A model generated the notes under the pieces. That model was not told the DNA's origin. It did not search any database and saw nothing but the letters and a program-made list of their open reading frames with translations. Positions 35,104 to 44,575 of a stretch of DNA of 64,000 nucleotides are shown here, piece after piece; within the stretch, counting starts at the first letter, position 1, and every line of letters begins with the position of its first letter. This DNA is from Sphaerosporella brunnea. Lineage: Eukaryota > Ascomycota > Pezizomycetes > Pezizales > Pyronemataceae. The translations under genes and the position numbers were made by a program. The stretch spans positions 1 through 64,000 of the forward strand of contig VXIS01000005.1 in the NCBI GenBank assembly GCA_008704415.1, in the 5' to 3' direction.

Positions 35104-36974
35104 TTAACCTTTTTGCCGCTAGGCTAGCGCTATAATGACCTCGGCGGCTCCCATCGCAACCACCCAGGCCCCTCGGCGCTATGCCCAGTGGAATATGACC
35201 GCAAAAAGGATGACTGCACCGGGAACGGACAGCAACTGATTGTCAAAAAAAGGCTTGCCAGCTCATATCCGGAGCCGGCGATGCACAGCTGTGGGCGGCC
35301 AGTCGCCGATGTGGCCTGCCGCCGTCCATCGGATTGAGTTCATTTGTATAAGTCATTCCCCGGATTCATCGGTCTTGGGTCCTCTTGACGTGTATGATAC
35401 AGTAGCCTTGTATATACTGTATTATCCCGGTAATAAGGAAATGTGGCTAAGTGACTTTGCCAGGAGGCTGAGTGACTTCCCCACAGAGCGCAGTGACTTT
35501 GCCACATTGCCTTATTACCGGCCGATTAGCCACTGGGCCATCTGGTGTTACACAACGGGGAATTCGGGCATCATTTTAGCAGCTATCAAGAGTCCAAGGT
35601 TTTTGTAAAGCTCCCCAATACGAACAGTGTCAACAACCGGCAGGAAAGGGGACCTTTTGAGGGATGAAAAGGGCGCTCTTGGGTTGGATGTATAGAGGGA
35701 ATTGGCCCAGTTCCACAGCTCATTCACCCTTTCGGAAAAATCTAACTACTATGAAAAGAGTGGATAGAGGCGTTTGGAGCCGCTGGAAATCGAACACTGT
35801 AATTTTCTTATTTATTTTTTCAGCGAAGGGATCCTGACAGTGCGGTTGTATCCGTTTGCTTTGGGGATTTCTGCAAGATCCAAAACCCTCAAATTTGAGA
35901 TACCGACGGGTTTCTCAACACCCCCCGATGCTAGGTATTAATTAGGTGCCGGCTTCTCGATCTCCCAGGATCCTATGTCAAGTACCCAATCTCCGTTCTC
36001 ACCATGCCATGACAAGTTTCAGGCTGGCATGACTCTACTTCTCACAGTCTATCACTCGAAACACCAGAGTGGTGGCCGGCTGCCTGCTGCCGGCTTATGG
36101 AGGTTAACCCACCGGAAGAAAGGAGGTAATCGAGTACATACTGCGTTGATTCAGAGGGTTCTGGTGGACTCAAGATCTCGTATTCGTATCACTCGCATGC
36201 ACAGCGGCAGACATCGGAAGATCTAACCTTCGGCGGTGCGATCATAGTTTTAGCCCCAATATACAAGCTCGCAAAGTAGCCTCTTGCCAACTTGTACATA
36301 GACTTCGCCGCAGCATTTGGCAACGAAACCATAGTTTATTCACTGGTCACTTTCTTGGCACTGGGAGATTCGATCTTTTGTGGTAACTGGATAGGCCCTT
36401 AGACCTCAATATTAATCCACCAACACCAAGACTCGAAGCGCACCGAAAAGCTGCTGGCGATGGACCCACCCTTTTCAATCGATTCACTAGTAAAGATTCT
36501 GATGTGAAGCATGCTCAAAGAGTGGCGGAGTGTCTCACACAGTGCGGAATCCCCAAGTCTTTGATTTTGCGTATCGCCATTTGTGTATTGTGCTCGGTCC
36601 CCGTTTGTAATTGCCTGCCTCGAGTTCACCATGCTTTCCTGTGCCACATCTCACACTGTTGATCTCCCCAAGAGACTTTTTAAAATTAAGGGATACGTGA
36701 TAACTATCATGGTAGGTGCGTAGTAACCACTGCCCAATCATCAGTCTCTTCCTATCCATTCGCATCAATACCAGTTGCCTTTTCTACCGGAAGGACGACC
36801 TTCTTACTGACTGATCATTGCCATGATCATCTCGGCGGTGATGCCTTGCGTCCGCGGAGTTTCGCCGTAAACTAAGATTCGATTGACTTCGGCTTCAGGT
36901 AAAATAACAGCCTGAGGGTTACCCCCCTGATCCTCTTGAAAAACTTCCTGCCACTTCGAATTCACGCTTCTATG
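35104..36974. other. Intergenic, gene-poor accessory sequence
   Basis: About 1.9 kb without a recognisable gene, apart from the inverted-repeat structure at 35427-35521. GC content and frame structure do not suggest coding on either strand. The right end, about 36810-36950, contains an open stretch on the minus strand that may belong to the neighbouring small gene. Confidence 0.4.
35427..35521. repeat. 95-bp inverted repeat with three internal AGTGACTT copies
   Basis: Arms 35427-35447 and 35501-35521 are 21 bp and complementary with one mismatch (CCGGTAATAAGG...ATGTGGC). Between and at the edges of the arms lie three copies of AGTGACTT followed by TGCCA or CCCCA, at about 35450, 35471 and 35492. 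The structure could form one large hairpin. It may be a very short MITE or the scar of one. Confidence 0.7.
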
Positions 36975-37454
36975 TTAGTAGCAATGGAAATCAAAAGCTG
37001 GCAGATGGTTGCCTACAACAGCAGCCCTGTCATGGGCCATTTTGGTGGGCCTGGGATTAATCCAAGCAGGCTCTGCCATCTTCCAGTCCCCAAATCCCTG
37101 GACTGCTGGGCCGAAGAACTCATTACGGACGAGGTTAGAGCCGATAGCTGGGGCGGGAATTCCCCTCTTGCTTATAAAGATATCGACCTTCTTCTGGTGG
37201 GGGTTGCCGGGTTGCTCCTCCTCGAACTTCTCGATGAGCAGGAGGTTGTACTTGGCCCCATCGAGCGAGCTGATAATGGCGTAGTGGTCGCCAGTTCTTC
37301 GAGTTGTCGTTCGTGATTTCGTGCCAGGAGCTGTAAGGAATATGTCGTCCCCCACCCCACCACCCGTGATGTGGATGTTGATCAGTTGGCCGACCACGGG
37401 TGATCGAGCAGCAAAAGATTGCAGCCGGAAGGATTCGCCGAGTGTGTGAGACAT
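36975..37454 (-). CDS. Small hypothetical protein, lineage-specific
   Basis: A frame of 159 codons begins at an ATG in a good fungal context (CAAACCATG). It uses codons ending in C or G far more than the surrounding sequence, which supports real coding. The translation starts MSHTLGESFRLQSFAARSPV and includes VDIFISKRGIPAPAIGSN and FGDWKMAEPAWINP. No domain, signal peptide or membrane span was recognised. The last codons may be wrong: a strong branch site and acceptor (GCTACTAACATAG) end right at the stop, and a further 50 or so open codons follow down to about 36810. No matching donor in the right phase was found, so the unspliced form is reported. Confidence 0.5.
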   Translation of the reverse strand: MSHTLGESFRLQSFAARSPVVGQLINIHITGGGVGDDIFLTAPGTKSRTTTRRTGDHYAIISSLDGAKYNLLLIEKFEEEQPGNPHQKKVDIFISKRGIPAPAIGSNLVRNEFFGPAVQGFGDWKMAEPAWINPRPTKMAHDRAAVVGNHLPAFDFHCY

Positions 37455-38997
37455 GGTTTGGTTGGGGATGAACTTTACGGCAAAGGTAGCGGTAGTAGTA
37501 CTTTCGGTTTTCGAGCCCTAGGTTGTCGCTTTGGTTGTATAAACGTTATTCGCGTGTTTGTGCGAAGGATGCGAAGGAAAGAGAGCTCAGTCCGAGGCCT
37601 GAATTTATAGACAAACTCCGAGATCTTCGCGAAGCCTTGACAAGAGTCAAAACAGCCAGTCTCACCTTTAGAAAGCATGAAAAAAGCACCGGTCGATGGG
37701 TTACACTGTTGAAAAGTCTGTGCCATAGGACATCATCTTCCGGGGACTACAAAAAGCTGTTCAAAAGGCCTCTCACACTGGATCTTCCACAGGTACCACA
37801 AGTAGCCTGCTGTTACATTTAGGAAGTTTCTCGGCTTCCTGAACACCTTTAATTTCATGGTTTACTCACACCTCGGTCTCTTTACCTTTTGTACCCACAG
37901 CCCGGAGAAACCATACAAGGGACGGCGGAGTACCATGATACCCATAAATGGGGTTTGGAGAGTCTGTGGTGACCTCACACACCGCTTTTTTTTTGTCCCG
38001 ATGTGGGCAGGTGTTGCAGATACCAAACGGTTGTCCTGTCCCGTACCCGTCCAAATGCCGCGTATCGGACCATCGGGACGTCAATCTCGTAGTTCAAGCA
38101 TTCCACAACGATCGCGGAGGTCTGGCTTTTGCAGGGTCAACTTTTAGAGGATCTGAGTGGGACACCCGCATCGATATCTTCCTGGAGGCAAGTGACTGTA
38201 GGTAGCCCTGCCGAGTGATCACAGCAGCTTGTGCCCCCGCTCAGCAAAGGTGAGTCGTTTCCGCGCCATAAGGAGCTGTAAAAACTGCTCATTTTTCGGC
38301 ATTTATCAGGATTTTGCTATTTCCTAAGGGTCCTTTGACGGTATGATCATACGAACGAGTGACTGTTTTTGAAGCACTTCCAGGTCGTCTGAGTGCTCAG
38401 AGGAATCCCATAGTACACCGCAATAGACACTCCACGGTATTGACACCTAAATCGGCGAACTGACGGATCAATCCGAAGTAGGGTCATAGATACCCACTTG
38501 TCAGTCAGCTATTTTCAACAGAATAGTACAGCTGGACTAGAAACCGCTTTGAATTAATGGATGGTGAAGGGCTGATCTTGTCGTGTGAATGGGTCGTCGG
38601 ATGGATTGATGATGAGGAGGAGAAGACACTCTGAGACAAGAAAACAGCGCCATCCACCATCCAGGATGGGTCACAGCTAGGCACTGGCAAGCGCTTTCAA
38701 TCTGCATACTTTGTATAAAATTATTGACCTTTCAACTTGATCATGAATGAAAGCGGCGGTCTGCGAATACTCACGGCAGAGCATACAGTTACAAAGCGTA
38801 TTTCATCTGAACTCCGAGCATTCACAGCGTTTGAAGGATTGTTTGAACGGGTTTTCTCCCAGAATTAAAGACACCCTCCCCGCTCCTTCTCTTCTGCAGT
38901 TTTTCTCATCAGCACCCCTACCAAGACAATTCACCAACCTTTGAGGCCAGCCCCCTGCTCTTGTTAATTCGCACTAATCTCAGCCCTGCGCTCCACA
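37455..38997. other. Intergenic, no clear gene
   Basis: About 1.5 kb holding the promoters of the small minus-strand gene and of the plus-strand gene at 38998. A short frame at 38029-38205 on the plus strand, preceded by a possible intron acceptor, has mildly protein-like composition (DVNLVVQAFHNDRGG). It has no partner exon and no recognised domain. Confidence 0.35.
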
Positions 38998-39451
38998 ATG
39001 AACTTCTTCGGCACCATTTTCGGACTCCTGCTGATCTTCATCTTGGGCTCTAGCCCGTTATTGATCAAAACCTGGGGTGAGCTCAAAACAGTTTTCCGGC
39101 AGCTCCGGGTCGCCAAAGAACAAGCAGGACACGACTGGTTGGCCTCTGTGGGCTGCGTGGCCCTGGACACTTTGGTATGCGTTATCCGCTACTCCTCTCG
39201 GTCCTCTCTTATGGAGCTGCAGCAATTCTCGAACAATTACCCGATCTGTGGACACACGGAATGTGAGAATGTATGTCAAAATGCCAGCAGATCCAGTGAA
39301 ATATGGCTGACCAGAAGTGACTGAATAGCATCCTCACCGGCTAACCGAGAATCTTCCTAAGATATTGTTTGTCGATGCCTGGATTTCCGCTGTTTTCCTA
39401 GCCCTTTTGCTATCGGCTTGGTTTAACAGAAAGGAAGATAGCTGCTTATGA
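38998..39451 (+). CDS. Small two-span membrane protein, unknown (first of a pair)
   Basis: Three exons, 38998-39174, 39223-39270 and 39329-39451 (177, 48 and 123 nt), all joined in phase 0, encode 115 residues. Donors are GTATGC and GTATGT. Unspliced, the frame leaves a 108-residue ORF that loses the C-terminal half. Span 1 lies at residues about 3-23 (FFGTIFGLLLIFILGSSPL). A basic amphipathic stretch, a small exon with two Cys (PICGHTEC) and span 2 in the last exon (DAWISAVFLALLLSAW) follow, then a short charged tail. No known family was recognised. The gene 300 bp downstream has the same three-exon plan. The first intron lacks a good branch site, so the exon 2 start is the weakest join. Confidence 0.6.
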
Positions 39452-39754
39452 ATAAAGGGATGTCACTGTACAGCGAATGGGACTTGGCAGCTCTGGCCTA
39501 CTAGTTCTGAGAATCGAGTAGTATATCTTGAACTCCTCGAACGTATTGATTTCACGTACGGCAAAAAAACCGTCGACGGACGCCGTTTGTCGCCTTCAAT
39601 GAATAATAGAACGTGGGATTCAATGAACCAGTCATAAAATGCCCACAAGTTCCGATGAAAGCTTCTCACTTGAAGCCTCCAACCAGAACTTCAATCCTTC
39701 CAACTTCACGAACCCCCGCCGGCCTCAAAGACAGCATCACGAAGAAACGACAAG

Positions 39755-40208
39755 ATGTCGGCTCCCTCCATCTCCTATTTGGCCCTGCTCGTCGCCATCC
39801 TGATTCACTTGGCTCGTTTCATCACCTATGTTTCGCTTCTGAAAAACGCCTTCGACGTCATCGGAATCTCTCGCCGCATCGACCGTCTCGAACCAACCCC
39901 CCTTCCTGAAAAGGTGGATGACGAAAAGGTAACCCCTTTCGATTTGGGCCGTGCGCTGGAGTCAACTTGCTAACTCACACAACAGCTCGTCAATCTTTGC
40001 CACGACGGAGAGCTTGAGGCGCTGACTGTAAGACCCGCTTTGTTATCAGTCCCGCGCCGTTGAGAAATTCTAACCACTCGCTGGGCCATAGAGGATGCAG
40101 AATGACGGCGTCATGACCTGCTACTGCAAGTTGGGAATTTGTGCAGTTTGCTTCTTTGTTCTCACTGGCATTGAAATGATTGCCGATGTGGTTGATCTGG
40201 AGTTTTGA
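39755..40208 (+). CDS. Small two-span membrane protein, unknown (second of a pair)
   Basis: Exons 39755-39928, 39986-40027 and 40092-40208 (174, 42 and 117 nt) encode 110 residues, again with both introns in phase 0. Both introns have clear signals (GTAACC with TGCTAAC and AACAG; GTAAGA with TCTAACC and CATAG). Span 1 is YLALLVAILIHLARFITYV, with a basic stretch after it (ISRRIDRL). The middle exon encodes LVNLCHDGELEALT, and span 2 is LGICAVCFFVLTGIEMI near the C-terminus. Matching exon sizes, intron phases and membrane layout suggest a common origin with the preceding gene, but the protein sequences are too different to show it by eye. No function is proposed. Confidence 0.72.
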
Positions 40209-41157
40209 GGTCTTGCGAAGGGAGGGCAAAGATGGATACGGAAAATTGGTGCATGTTGCTCGTTGATGAGCTACTCGCAAATACCAACCTCACCTTCTGA
40301 ATCTTGCAATGAAAAGGGCCCGTGAGCCTGGGTTGCCTACTTGGGAAACCTTTCTTTTGGCCAGTTTGGGGGTGATTGAGGGCGTTTTTTGTGACGCACA
40401 CCGGCCCGGAGTTTCAAGATACAACTCGAACAACTGAGAATCCCAGAAGGTGACCGCACTAAAGGTTGACAACCTGCAGTTGATGGTAGTCGCTGCCTAC
40501 TTCCGATCACTAACATCGCGTGCTTCAGAATCTAGGGTATTTTGACCACTTTGCGGATCTTCTGGTCCGGATTCGCCAGTAAGGTTGACCGCTGCGGCTG
40601 GTTAGATAACGTGGGAGGTTGCGTCAACTCTAGGTAACATTTACTGCAGCGTGTAAGTTTCAAGAGACTCCTTATCATCAAAAGATGATTGAAAGAACAG
40701 ACAGCTGGTCAACCCACCCATCACGGTGCCCAAACGTCCTGCTTTGCACTGTGTGGCCGTAAGCCCCTTGAAGACGCTGTTGGTGGCTTGAACCAGATGG
40801 AAGCTTTGACCTCTAATCCTAATGACGAGATGTTTACATCTGGCTAGGGCCCTTCCTGCGGAGCCAACTTTACCGACCCCCACAAAGATAAGTAGCCTGG
40901 GGAAGTTACCCATGGCACAAACGGGTCCGGGCCTTTGGCAGCTGACTAGAGATAGGTTGCAATCGGTCCATGGTTATGATGCGGGACCACAGAGCCAAAA
41001 CAGAGATTTGATTCCATCATAATTAGGTACCAGTTCGGGCCCTAAAAGGTATCCCATATCGCTCCAAAGTAACACCTCCCTCAGATCTGTTATCCGTTGC
41101 GTATCGCTCATATTCAACAAGAAAAAAATCTCGTATCCGAACCAATCGACGATCAAG
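40209..41157. other. Intergenic, no clear gene
   Basis: Nearly 950 bases with no supported gene. It contains the 3' end of the small membrane-protein gene and the promoter of the 468-residue gene. Short open frames on both strands show no conserved motif. Confidence 0.4.
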
Positions 41158-42564
41158 ATGACCGTTTTTTCGAAGAATATCCCACGAATGTCGTTGTGCC
41201 GTTCCACCCCCGCCTTGCCGGATCCCGACGCATCCAGCCGTCGGGACGGCGAGCTATCACGCCGCCATAGTTTAGCTGTCCTGAATGCCGGTGAGGCGCC
41301 TGAAGTGTCCCAAGGGATCCATCAACGAGTTTCCAATGGCTTTCAGTGGATGAGATCTTTGCGTCGAGCGAAGTCCCTAGCCATTGTCGGCCGCCCAGAC
41401 AGCTCCACATCCAACAGCGCGGTCAGCACTCCGATTGTAACACCAGTATCATCACCGAATTCAACACCACCGATCGACCTAGCCATGTCTTCCAGCCCCA
41501 ACAGTTTCTCGGGCTGTGCCATAATCGACGATGACGAGCCTCTCGCGGAGAAAGCAGGCAAAAAGGACTTCAGCCATGCCCAGGTGCAAGAGGCGCTTCA
41601 GAATCTCACTGCAATATCAGCTGCCGCAGAGGGGGTATCGGAGCGGCTCAAAGTCGCCATCAATCTCAACAGGGTCTGGCGATACAGAAATGTCTTCACA
41701 GCCACGCTCGATACCACTGAGATCGGCGCCGGCCAGGCGTGTGGGAAATGTGAGGCACCGCCGTTTGCGAGGGCTCAGGCGTTGAGGGACAGGAAAAAGC
41801 GCGTTTGCACCTTCTGCTCACAATGTGGATGTGCCTCCCGCTCGAGGGAGGGGCTCTCCACCGCCCCCGAACCAGGCTCCTCCAGCGGCCCATGCTTCGC
41901 TGCCCCTCAACAGAACATGATCGACAACGATGTCCGGCATCTGAGTCTCACCCACATAGCGTTGAGCTTTACCCTCGAGCGCCTCGTGAAGGATTCGAAA
42001 TTTTCTTCACAAAGGAACATGCTCAAGATTGCCGAGACGCTGTCCTTGGCTTCCAAATTCCGAGAGACTATCGGATACTGGCTGGACTTAGAACGGGTGC
42101 TTCATGATTGGGGATGGGTGATACCCCCTCCTGCTTTTCCGAATGACTGGGAGGAAGCCCGAGAGCATTGCCGAATCGAGATCGAAAAGTCAAAGATTAT
42201 TGGGCCAACGGTACTCCAAGATTACAACGCAAGATTGTTCGTCATCGGGCCTTGCATCAGGCCGGAAGAAATAAAAGCAGCTTGCTTGGAGGAGCAGGTT
42301 CTTTCTCAGGACATCGCGCTGGAATTGAAAGTACTTGGGTTACGGCGAAGGCAAGAGTTGGGAGAGAGACAAGGAAAGCTCGAACGGGAGGAAAAGCAAG
42401 AGAGGAAGAAGCCCACTAATCTCAATTGGGCGGGCATAGCGGTTGCTTTCATGCGAAACAGGCTGCGAGGAATAGAAGTTGGTGCTCGCCGAACCGGGAA
42501 GCACAAAGAGGTGGGGCTGGAGGCATTAGCGGTTGTGAGGAGTAATCTCAGTTGTGGGAAGTAA
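41158..42564 (+). CDS. Hypothetical protein with Cys-rich patch
   Basis: One exon, 468 codons. The N-terminal 110 residues are Ser/Pro/Thr-rich and probably disordered. The centre has a cysteine cluster (CGKCEAPP... CTFCSQCGC) that might bind zinc. The C-terminal half is helical and ends in a Lys/Arg/Glu-rich stretch (RQGKLEREEKQERKK) and a basic tail. Codon use is GC-rich and fits a real gene. No family could be named. An in-frame ATG ten codons later (41188) could also serve as the start. The next gene converges on this one, leaving only 57 bases between the stop codons. Confidence 0.7.
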   Translation: MTVFSKNIPRMSLCRSTPALPDPDASSRRDGELSRRHSLAVLNAGEAPEVSQGIHQRVSNGFQWMRSLRRAKSLAIVGRPDSSTSNSAVSTPIVTPVSSPNSTPPIDLAMSSSPNSFSGCAIIDDDEPLAEKAGKKDFSHAQVQEALQNLTAISAAAEGVSERLKVAINLNRVWRYRNVFTATLDTTEIGAGQACGKCEAPPFARAQALRDRKKRVCTFCSQCGCASRSREGLSTAPEPGSSSGPCFAAPQQNMIDNDVRHLSLTHIALSFTLERLVKDSKFSSQRNMLKIAETLSLASKFRETIGYWLDLERVLHDWGWVIPPPAFPNDWEEAREHCRIEIEKSKIIGPTVLQDYNARLFVIGPCIRPEEIKAACLEEQVLSQDIALELKVLGLRRRQELGERQGKLEREEKQERKKPTNLNWAGIAVAFMRNRLRGIEVGARRTGKHKEVGLEALAVVRSNLSCGK

Positions 42565-42621
42565 TGTTGCGTGTTGATTATGATTTGTAGACTAGATACC
42601 TCAAAGCATTGCCTCGACAAA

Positions 42622-43474
42622 CTACCTTCTCTTTTCTCCTTCCGCTACCGCGAACTCGAGTACCTCCACCACCTTTTCCGGCATGCTAAAAAACGGGGAA
42701 TGCGACGCCTTACAACTAAACTCAATCCTGCTCCTTCCCAATAGCTGTGCCATAGCCTTCTGGACCTCCAAAGGCAATGCACGATCGTCCTCACAATAGA
42801 AGAAGCAGCATTGAAAATCATGCCACGGTTCGTACGTAATGGGGGACGAAAAAACAGAGGTACTTATATGCTGAAGCTTTGCCACCAATTTCTTTTGCTC
42901 TTCATCGGGGATATCGTGGTAAAAAATTTCCTCCGGAGTAGTCGCAAAACTGACTCTACCCTACTCCTCTTAGTCGCCAGAACCGTGAAAGTCGAAAGAA
43001 AAGAAAAAAAAAAAAAACACAAACCTCAAACAGCATCCAAGGTAATTTCTGGCCCCCAAGAATGTCCAACACCGTGTTTCCCTTTGTTGCAACTAAGGCG
43101 GCGAGGAAGACCATCATCAAAATACCTCCGGTTCCAGCCTTGGTGGAAGCTGGGAGCCCCTGGACGGCATTCTGCCCCACGAACCCGGCATACGAGTGCA
43201 TCACCACGACCACGTCTTTGCGGGCATCGATAAGCTCCTGGAGGAGAGCTCGAAGGTTTGCGGCATCATCTGGGAGCGAGGGGAACGGCGGCGCCGAACC
43301 AATGGATGGATGGGATACTGCTTCCGTCGGGTAGCCATGGGCCTCAAGTTGCTGGCGCACGACGGCGAAGCCTTCAGGTGAATGCCTATTCTCCCGTTAG
43401 TACATGATATGAGACCGGATGGTGTCTTACCAGGCGCCGGGAACGAAAACGAAGGTAGGTTTTACCGCAGCCAT
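42622..43474 (-). CDS. Alpha/beta hydrolase
   Basis: Exons 43474-43431, 43385-43025 and 42960-42622 give 247 residues. The protein starts MAAVKPTFVFVPGAWHSPEG, with the oxyanion region HG-like PGAW typical of the small fungal alpha/beta hydrolases related to bacterial EstC and salicylate esterases. The nucleophile is S79 in VVVMHSYAG, a GxSxG variant with His for the first Gly. Asp194 (FYCEDD) and His222 (ASHSPFF) complete a plausible triad. The second intron is 64 nt with a GTTTGT donor and a long T tract; the acceptor (GAGTAG at 42963-42961) was chosen because it alone keeps the frame. The substrate is unknown. Size and motifs match the family. Confidence 0.85.
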
Positions 43475-43599
43475 CCTGATCAAATTATCTGGCGCCAGAA
43501 GGAGGCGGGGTCATTGTAATTTATACTCTAACATCTCGATGCAAGGGAATTTTTTCAGTCACAATGCGTTTGATTATTATTCAGGCTTACTTGTGATGA

Positions 43600-44575
43600 A
43601 CGGAGTCTTTCCAGGGTTCTTTCAGGCAGCCTCTCGCGGTAGAAGGATGCACAGCGACATGCAGCTGCCCTCGTGGCCCTGTCATCATGGAGCCGGAGGG
43701 GGCCGCCATCTAGGCCGCTACCATGTCAAGAACCCACCCATAACGCAGTCGCCGTCCACGCATACGGATCCAGACTCGAAAGCAGAGATACGTGGGCAAC
43801 AACAAAGAGGCATACGACGCCGAACTTTTTGGCATTGCCGCAGGCCTCGAACTGGCGATCCGACGTCTGCCCACCGACTCACTTGCCGGGACAGTCCGCA
43901 TCTTTACGGATGCGCAGGCCACCCTTGGGAGGCTACGAGACGATGCGCCCGGTTCTGGGCAATGGCTCCTGCCCATAATCGCCCGCGCCGAAAACGCGCT
44001 CCTGGCAGCAGGCTGGACAATGGAGTTCCGCTGAGTGCCAGGTGGCCACAGATTCCTTGGGAACGAGCTCGCTGATCAGCGGGCAAAAGAAGCCACAATG
44101 ACTTCGAATCGGAGGCCCCTGGGGTACTCAGCATGGCGTCACTCGCGCACATCGCCAGGGCAACCGCCCAGGCCAAACGGCAAGACAGCGTTGCGTGGTT
44201 GAAGAAGCACTGTAATAAGAGATGCTGTAAGGCTCGACGGTTACAAGGGCTCGACCCCCTGGTGGCCAAAGCTCCGAAAGCACTCGCCTCCAGAGTCTAC
44301 CAGCTTAGGCTGAACAAAGCCCCACGGCCCCCTACCTAGCGTGGACGAACAGGAGGGAAAACGAGACAAGGGAACACCTTTTTAAGTTCTGCGCAAGCTG
44401 GCGAAAGGAGCAAGATGCACTGTGGAAGGCAGTTGGTGAAGCCACAATGCATGAGGGAAAGTTAGGGAGTGGGAGGAGGAAGATCCCTACCCCCATCAAG
44501 GTCCTGTTAGCAGATGATTGATGTACCAAGGCTGTGCTGGATTTCCTAGCAAACACCAAGGTTGAGAGTCAAGAC
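43600..44575 (+). mobile_element. Tad-like LINE retrotransposon, decayed 3' part (RNase H and C-terminus)
   Basis: The translation at about 43771-44120 is an RNase H domain: NNKEAYDAELFGIAAGLELA, then VRIFTDAQATLGRLRDDAPGS, then FR*VPGGHRFLGNELADQRA. The Trp codon expected before VPG is TGA. About 240 bases later the C-terminal motif TREHLFKFCASWRKEQDALW and a segment ending KVLLADD*CTKAVLDFLANT appear, the stop being TGA where CGA is likely. Frames change several times. Both stops are of the C-to-T/G-to-A kind produced by repeat-induced point mutation. Upstream ORF2 domains (endonuclease, reverse transcriptase) are absent, so this is a 5'-truncated or decayed copy. The 5' limit is approximate. 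Confidence 0.8.

Noticed and set aside
36936..37316. Plus-strand frame of 126 codons
   Set aside because: It is the complement of the better-supported minus-strand gene at 36975-37454, which has the start context and codon bias.
37948..38205. Possible small gene with DVNLVVQAFHNDRGG
   Set aside because: Only one exon-like piece is visible, with no good upstream exon and no domain. It is mentioned as an open possibility in the intergenic entry.
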